From contig NC_065878.1 in the NCBI RefSeq assembly GCF_933775445.1, positions 13,713,395-13,777,394 of the forward strand: 64,000 nt of DNA, read 5' to 3'. The notes beneath the pieces were generated by a model. It was not told the origin of the DNA. It ran no database searches and worked only from the letters and a program-made list of their open reading frames with translations. How positions within the stretch are numbered: position 1 is the first letter of the stretch; the number at the start of each line of letters is the position of its first letter. Of this stretch, positions 57,291 through 64,000 are shown piece after piece. A program made the position numbers and the translations under genes. The stretch is from Argentina anserina (Eukaryota > Streptophyta > Magnoliopsida > Rosales > Rosaceae).

Positions 57291-57372
57291 GCAAAATCTC
57301 CACCAGTCGTAGAGTTGTCTATTTTGTCTTCCGTCTGTCTGTGATTTTTCACTTTCATTCGATCCTGCAAAC

Positions 57373-59335
57373 ATGCCTCATGGAACGCTTGAAGTCCTTC
57401 TGGTTAAGGCCAAAGACCTTGAAGACGATGATTTTTTGGGTATTTTTTTATCTATACATAATATCATTGCTCAGTAAATTGTGTAAATTCGTATATAAAT
57501 ATGAGATTTGTTCATTAAGATGCACAATGCATTATTGCTTTCAGCAATTCGCCAATGATTGTGGATCTGAAATCTAAACATTGTTCAACATTATCGACGT
57601 GATTGATACCAATTTTCTCATGTGGTTGTGTTTGTTTACACGTCTTTATGCTCATAATTGTGTGAAGCTGAATTTCTAATTCCTTTGTTTTGATCTTGAT
57701 ACGTGGGTAGTTCGGTATGAATATTTTGAAGACAGATCTATGTTTTAGCTTGCTAGCTAGCAGATTCATATTTCAGTAGTATGTTTAAATTCTTGAGAAA
57801 TATATTATAACAGATTAATATATAAACTGGGCATGCAAGATTGGTCTCTTGCCAGGCTTAGCTTATCACATGTATATATGGAATCTAAGTGATAATCGGT
57901 TGGATTTGTACTGAATATGTGACCCTAGCTAGCTTAATCTTGCAACATAACATGCATGTTCGGATTTTATGCCATGAAGACCTGTTATTTATCAAAGTTG
58001 AAATCAAATCATGACTTAGATGATTCTTGTTTAATTAATCTGTTTGACTGTTTGTAATCAAAATTTGACTTTGGAACCAATATGCTGGCTAATTATCCAT
58101 GTCACGGTTTATTATGCTTTATGAACAGGTAAAATGGATCCCTATGTCATTTTAACCTTAAGGACCCAAGAGAAGAAAAGCAGTGTAGTACAAGGTACAC
58201 AATTAGCGCCATCTTTCTTCCTACTTGTTTCTCTGCAGTATTGCAGTATATATCTTAACGTTTGGGTTAGAGAAGCGGAGATTTAATAAAGAAGTAAACT
58301 TGTAAATACTTACAGGGCAAGGATCTGAACCAGAATGGAATGAAACTTTTCAATTCACGGTCTCATCGGATGATGTTACAGAACTCAGCATAAAAATAAT
58401 GGACAAAGACACCTTCAGCTCAGATGATTTTGTTGGCGAAGCAACGTGATTACCTCTCTTTTCTTTGTTCTGTGTATAATAAGATCACCCGAAAGCTATA
58501 GATGTCAACTGTAAATTCTGTAACATATGGAATCTATATTTACCTGATGCAGAATTCCTTTAGAAACAGTGTTCATGCAAGGAAGCATTGAACCAACTAA
58601 ATACAATGTCGTCAATGAGAATAAGGAATATCATGGAGAGATTACAGTTGGACTCACTTTCACCCGTGAGGTAAAATTAATCTCAATTACTATTATCGAA
58701 ACTCAATGCACTTCTTTTTATTAATTAGTGTTCTATATGTACTGTTTATGAGTATGAAACTCTGATCAGACATGAACTGTGTCATCATTCTAAGTCCAAT
58801 TTGTAGGTCATTAATCCTATATATTTCATTGTCATTAATACTTTATGAGTATAAAACTCTGATCAGTCATGAATAGGGTATTTTCTCCTTTCCTGCATGC
58901 TTGTTGCGTAACAAGATCACAGCTAAACCAATTTTACACCTCGAATGTTATTTCCTTTACACTATTCTTCAACTGCAGCGAAGCAGCTCCCCTGTGGACG
59001 ACTATGACGAAAATGAACATGGGGGGAGACATGGTGGCTCCAGGAAGAAACATGGCAGCTCAAGAGGCGAGAGGTCCGATGATGATGGTGATGATGATGC
59101 TGACAGTAGGAGAGGTGGCTATGGCAACTCTAGGGAGAGGCGTGATGATGATCATGGTGACTCAAGGAGGGGAGGCTATGGCAACTCCAGGGAGAGGTAT
59201 GATGATGACGACTGTGGCGGAGGCTATGATACCGGCAATTCTAGTGGCCGCCATGGTGGTGGACGAAGAGAGTCATCTAGGCATGGGGAGGAGGAGAGCT
59301 ATGGTGGATACAAAGAATCATCGTACCGAGATTAA
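57373..59335 (+). CDS. C2-domain protein with Arg/Gly/Asp-rich C-terminal tail (5 exons)
   Basis: Exons: 57373-57439, 58129-58194, 58316-58445, 58553-58670, 58979-59335, all GT-AG, giving 245 aa. Seen: a C2 domain (residues 4 to about 110) with KMDPYVILTLRTQEKK, GSEPEWNETFQFTV and IMDKDTFSSDDFVGEA, keeping the Asp residues for Ca binding. The last exon then adds 118 residues of low complexity: acidic runs (DDDGDDDAD), two copies of SRRGGYGNSRER and His/Gly-rich repeats. Known: RG/RGG-type tracts bind RNA or drive phase separation and are arginine-methylated. Combining this tail with a C2 domain is uncommon among the short ERG3-type relatives. Exons 1-3 are shared with the paralogue at 53602; the tail is not. 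Role inferred: Ca- and membrane-responsive, function of the tail unknown. Confidence 0.88.
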
Positions 59336-60524
59336 GAATCATAAATTCATAAGCTCATGACCTTGGTTCTTTACAGGGTAAATGTACGTATGAATTAGTT
59401 CTATTACTAGCCTATCAGGCTATCATTGTAACTAAGAAGAGCTTATAAGAATAAGGAGGATTACTGATCGTGTTGGGGTCTCTTTCCCTTAAAATTTACA
59501 TATAAATCTAGATACATATCTCTAGATTTGTGTATGGGCTGATATTGTCAGTCAATTTTCTTTATATTGGTTTCTTTATATGTGCTTCAGATTTACTTCC
59601 TAATGAAGTTCTTTTATGGTCATTACAATAAGTATAGACTACTCCAATATATGGTACGGACTTTTAAAATGAACTATATGACATCCCACCATATAGTGCT
59701 TATTTTAATAAGGTAGTGCCGTAGTGGTATTTCCAAGAGCATGTAGAGAAAAACACTTTTCTTTTCCTACTGAAAAAACAACTGAAATACTTTAGTCTTG
59801 AGCCTAGTAACAAATTCCCACTAAAACTTACATTTCCATGTCACATGCATAATTGAACCATTTTCTAGACAAAGTACTTCAATACGATTCATTTTCAAAT
59901 ACATTCATTTTCCAAATACATTGAGTCTTCGATACACAATACTTCAATGTACCGCTGCAACAAGTACACTTGTTGAATGATTAAGTAACCGAGTTATGTA
60001 TATTTAGTCTACCTCCAAATCAATTTTCAATATATTAATACAATGATGCACCGTAGAACTTACCCTAATTTCCGAGTTGCTATTTCACACACACAGCATT
60101 GAATGGACATGGATCGCTATCATTTCATATGGGAATTGTCATCAAGTCTTGTATGAACACTGCCAAAGTCATTGTTAATTTTTTCATCACCTTAACAAAA
60201 GTTAGAACTAAAGGTGGGCTCGGGCCGGAACCGGACATTTTTTGCCTGAACCCGAGACCAGACCGGTGGCTCTTTTTCCAGGCTAGGTTTTGGAAAAAAA
60301 ATGGAGGAACCAATTGGGACCGGACCAAGCAGGGCATGGCCGGGCTGGCGGTCCGAAACGGGTCCGAAACAGTATTGTTTATCCAGAACAACATGTCTTC
60401 ATCAGTTCATCCTGTTTTTTTCAGAAATTCCAATGCAACTGTGCAAGCAGTCCATTATGCAATTATGCAGCATCAAATAAACACAATGAAGTGATGAACT
60501 CATTAAACAATGACACATTGGCAA
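59336..60524. other. Spacer before the gypsy element
   Basis: No gene seen. 60210-60370 is GC-rich with repeated words such as gggctcgggccgg and cgggtccgaaac, which looks like part of an old element. Confidence 0.35.
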
Positions 60525-60903
60525 TGTAATAACCCGATTTTTTCGGGTTCAATTTGTATGAATTCTTAGAATTGAATAAACTCGGAAAATTTCATAAGTC
60601 GCATTTTTCGCTTCACGATGATGTCAAATCGAAAACGGAACAGTCTTCGGAAATCTAAATTGGAAAAACGTTACGTTTCCGCGACGTAGGAGTTGACTTT
60701 TAGCCCGTCACTCGTTTCCGAATACTTCTTTCACGAAAGTTGTTGAACTCATCGATACGATTTCGTGGACACGTCACGCGTTCTAATCGGAAGTCGTATG
60801 TGAAAGTTATTATCGACGGAAGTTGGTTTCCAATTTTGGAAATTGTATAAAAGGAGATGTTTGGAAAACCCTAGTTTCCAAAACAGGAAACCTCAACCCA
60901 CAG

Positions 60904-60939
<36 letters not shown>

Positions 60940-62705
60940 CGGCGATCTCCCTCCACCAGCCTCCGTGCTCGACACCGTCGGTGTCATTGGGATCGCACGA
61001 CCACGACGAGTCGACCGGCTACATCGATTTCGACGTCTCCAACGTCGCAGGAGCTCGGAGCCACGACGACGAGCTCTCTCTCTTCCTCCTCGACGCGATT
61101 CGACCTACGGTGAGGCTCGATTCGAGCAGCAACGCCGTCGACCTCCTCCCCTCGAATCCGAGACACTGCGGCGGTCTCCGGCCAGTTCTGGGCAAGCTGA
61201 AGTTACAGTTGTGATTTCCTCCTCCTACTCTTCGATTTTCATGTTGATTTTGTGTTGATTTGGTAACATTTTGCCGGAGATGTAGGAGGGGCGCGTGTCG
61301 CTGTCTGTGGCTCCGAGCTCCTGAAGTTGGCGTATGGACTGGTGCAAGGGTGGCAGGAGGCCGTAGAAGGGATGAGGAGAGGAAATGAGTGAGATTGAGG
61401 CGGCGGTGGGCGAGCTACGCGCCGGTTTTGGAATTGGCGCGTGGGCCACACACGCTGCCACTGTCGGTGGCGCGTGAGCGCCACACGCGGCTGCCTGAGG
61501 GGCACATGAATAGTATTTCAAACAGTAAATTTATGTAAAAAGTGATTTCTGTATGGTAAATGTAAAAAGTAATTCTGTACAGTAATTGTAAAAGTAATTT
61601 ACATACAATAAATGTAAAAGTAATTTATGTAGAGTAATTATAAAAGTAATTTCTCAAAAGTAAATCAGTTATTAGTATTTACTGGAACAGTAATACGTAA
61701 GCAGTATGTACATGAACAGTAAATACATAAACACCATAAACTGTTGATCAGTAACAGTATAACGGATTCGACATTTGAGATTTTATGTAACGTTTCTAAT
61801 CACTTCTTATCCAATCTAGGTGATCGACTAATCAAGTGTATGATTTGCTTTCGGTATTGTGGAAAATACGCTCAGGAAAATAAGGTGAGTAAAATCTCAC
61901 AGTGACGAATCTACGCTTAGCGGTGATTCATAATTACACTTATTTTAAAAGATTGAACTATCATATGTATATGATATAGTGGGTTGTGTATCTGTATAAT
62001 TAGTAAAATCGATACATATATATGAGTTGCTATATTATATACTGTCATATTCTTGTTTTCAAATAAGTTCATTTATAACATTGATAATTATTTTATTTGA
62101 GCATGAGTCACTTGGTTTTTGTATAATAACATGTGAGGATTGTTTTGTACGTGATTTTAACTTGGGTTATGTTAAAACGTTTTCTGTCTTCAGACCTGTC
62201 TTCGGACGTGTTGGCATGTAGGGACCTAGCATTGGCTGGGCGACAGTTACGATTCAGTTAGAGCTCTAGTCCTGTGACTCATGAGTACATTTATATTTGA
62301 ATGTTTTTAATATTTTCTCTTGCATTACTATGCATGTTATATTGTTGTTTTACTCATACGAGCTGCAAAACTTACCAGGTTTGTGTTTACAATCCCGGTG
62401 CACCTATTCAATTGTGTAGGAGATAGTTCTACATGTGTGGATTAGCGGAATTGACGAAATACTATGAAGATTTTGAAGTTTCATTATTTTATTTTGTGGT
62501 GTGGATTGAGAGGATTTTACATTTCCATTTGATATAATGCTTGAATTATAAATCAGTTTTGTATTAATCAATTCGACTCAGATGTACTATGAACTCAGTA
62601 ACGATACGCTGTGATGATAAGATGATTTTGATTTATTGAGGTTGTTTTAGAGTTTTTCATGGCTTCGATTTCGAGTTTCATACTTGAAATTTTGGGGTCG
62701 TGACA
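60525..62705 (+). repeat. Gypsy 5' LTR, 2,181 bp
   Basis: Long LTR with its own promoter-like TATA (tataaaa at 60846-60852), a CT tract of about 33 bp at 60904-60937, a GC-rich region 60940-61500 open in several frames, and a degenerate tandem region of taaaagtaatt words at 61520-61680. No recognised gene in it. Confidence 0.75.
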
Positions 62706-62976
62706 GTTGATATTAGAGCGTAGGTTGTGTATTTGGTGATCTATCAGTATCATCCAGGAGCGATGGCCCGATTGCAGCGGACCCCCATCACATGCTCTTC
62801 GGTATTGATATGTCGCTGGGTACACAAGAGTGTTAGGAGCCACACCTTAAGGTTTGGTCCTTTAAGTAAAAGTATTGTGATAATACTTTGATGATTCACA
62901 TTCTTTCTCAATATATTAAGTTAATATGTGTTGGATCTATTTTTATTTGGATTCAAGACTTCACATGTCAATCTAA

Positions 62977-63990
62977 GTGTTTAAATGTTTCAAGGTGATG
63001 AATTTGGAGAAGGGCCGCACACAAGGCCGAGGACGGGCAAGAGGCCGAGGCCGAGTTCGCAATGTGGAGAACCTTTATGAGGAGATGGGGCCACATGATG
63101 AACAGGTTGACCCCGCGGCAGTTGTTAGAGACGAGGGTCGTGTGGTAAAGTTGATCAAGGACATTAGTAGTCTGGCAACGCCATCATTTCATGGGGGCCT
63201 GGATCATATGGTAGCGGATCATTGGACGAAGAGTATGGAAACCTACTTTGAGAGGATGGTGTGCTCTGAGATAGAGAAAAGGATGATAGCCACATTCTTC
63301 TTAAAAGATGATGCTATGGATTGGTGGAAGAGCACGAGGCGGACTCTGGATGTGTCCACTCTGACCTGGGATAGTTTTGTAGCACTCTTTCGAGAAAAGT
63401 ACTTTCCAGCTACAGTGCAGGAGGAATTAGAACTTGAGTTCCTTGATCTGGTACAAGGAGATATAACCGTCAGGGAGTATGAGGCACGTTTTGCACAGTT
63501 ATATCGGTTTGTCAGGCCAATGGGTGCGACCTCCTTAGCCCAGAAATTTCTGCGGGGACGTAAGCAAGAGTACAAGACCATCATATCAGCACTTTGTATG
63601 TCTACCAAGGAGTTGATGTATGAGAGTGCCCTGAATTTGGAACAGGCAAATAAGACTCGCAGTGGAGATGTGTAGACTAGGGATACTCGAGGAAAATGGA
63701 AGGCAATCAGTTCAGGCAGCGGGACCGCATGACCAAAATATGGATCTTGGAAGAGGCCGAGAACCTATTACCAGACTCCGGCTAAGGCTGCATCGCCATC
63801 TGTTAGAACTGGACCTGTTAGACAGTTAGCATTAGTAAGGTGTTTCATTTGCAATGAAATGGGGCACTACGCTACAACTTGTTCGAAATCGAAGAAAGCA
63901 GGCTGCTTTAAGTGTGGGCAACTAGGACATATGGCTAGAGACTAAACCCGACCTCTGCAGGGTAAACAGGAACACCAGCAGAGACAGTTA
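62977..63990 (+). pseudogene. Gypsy gag with stop and zinc knuckles
   Basis: Retrotransposon gag: after an Arg/Gly-rich start (RGRARGRGRVR), the capsid-type domain reads WTKSMETYFERMVCSE, DDAMDWWKSTRRT, TWDSFVALFREKYFP and FLDLVQGDITVREYEARFAQL. An in-frame TAG ends it at 63675; beyond a frameshift near 63730 the sequence continues with two CCHC knuckles, CFICNEMGHYATTC and CFKCGQLGHMARD, followed by another stop near 63945. The order matches plant gypsy gags. Confidence 0.88.
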
Positions 63991-64000
63991 CTAGCGGGCC

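Larger units (their letters stand above)
60525..64000 (+). mobile_element. Ty3/gypsy LTR retrotransposon, 5' part (cut by window edge)
   Basis: Seen: a long LTR 60525-62705 (TGTAATAACCCG to GGTCGTGACA), a primer-binding-site-like sequence ttgatattagagc at 62708-62720 (a diverged initiator tRNA-Met site), a 250-bp leader, a gag frame and a zinc-knuckle region. Known: a retropepsin, RT, RNase H and integrase should follow to the right of the window. The gag already has an in-frame stop, so this copy is decayed. The 3' LTR is outside, so the TSD cannot be tested. Confidence 0.88.

Noticed and set aside
60105..60520. ORFs of 131 and 89 codons overlapping on both strands
   Set aside because: Repetitive Gly/Pro/Arg sequence in a GC-rich repeat block, with no recognisable motif.

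Overview
This is plant nuclear DNA, almost certainly from a eudicot. Host genes carry GT-AG introns, and one encodes a chloroplast-targeted protein. The rest is dense with plant transposable elements: two LINEs, a Copia element, the start of a Ty3/gypsy element, a TRIM, CACTA-like, MULE-like and hAT-like elements, several foldback MITEs and a Helitron-like end. The gene families would fit Rosaceae, but that is only an impression.

Layout. 1-5.1 kb: a truncated sulfotransferase pseudogene (minus), then a LINE with a 13-bp target-site duplication (TSD). 5.1-12.4 kb: a tandem cluster of BON1-associated-protein-like C2 genes (two intact, one C-terminal remnant, all minus) with duplicated spacers, a 25-bp minisatellite and two foldback elements. 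12.4-18 kb: a repeat-rich stretch where remnants of a MAK11/PAK1IP1-like WD40 gene and a TXNDC9-like gene lie end to end, the latter split by a 1,009-bp TRIM. 18.0-20.6 kb: an intact 11-exon cpFtsY gene (366 aa). 21.2-25.4 kb: a second decayed LINE. 27.3-28.4 kb: an intact intronless sulfotransferase gene. 30.7-34.0 kb: a CACTA-like element carrying what looks like one exon of chlorophyll synthase. 34.1-44.0 kb: a thioesterase fragment, a sulfotransferase pseudogene with three frameshifts, and two intact three-exon ACOT13-like thioesterase genes separated by transposon debris that ends in a Helitron-like terminus. 44.1 kb: an initiator tRNA-Met copy broken by a heptamer expansion. 45.4-51.4 kb: a nested cluster in which a hAT-like element with a perfect 8-bp TSD splits an open reading frame and itself contains a Copia element and a foldback MITE in (TA)n. 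52.1-53.2 kb: a MULE-like element with TIRs of about 180 bp and a 9-bp TSD, carrying a retroelement-like segment. 53.6-59.3 kb: small C2-domain genes, one with an Arg/Gly/Asp-rich tail, an exon-1 duplicate, and a probable 49-aa membrane-peptide gene. 60.5 kb to the end: a 2,181-bp gypsy LTR followed by a decayed gag.

How it fits together. The host genes do not form a pathway. They are two tandemly expanded stress or defence-type families (C2 proteins and sulfotransferases), a duplicated thioesterase pair, and one conserved single-copy chloroplast gene. Most remaining structure comes from local duplication followed by transposon insertion. Several insertions can be dated relative to each other by nesting, and several elements carry pieces of host genes.
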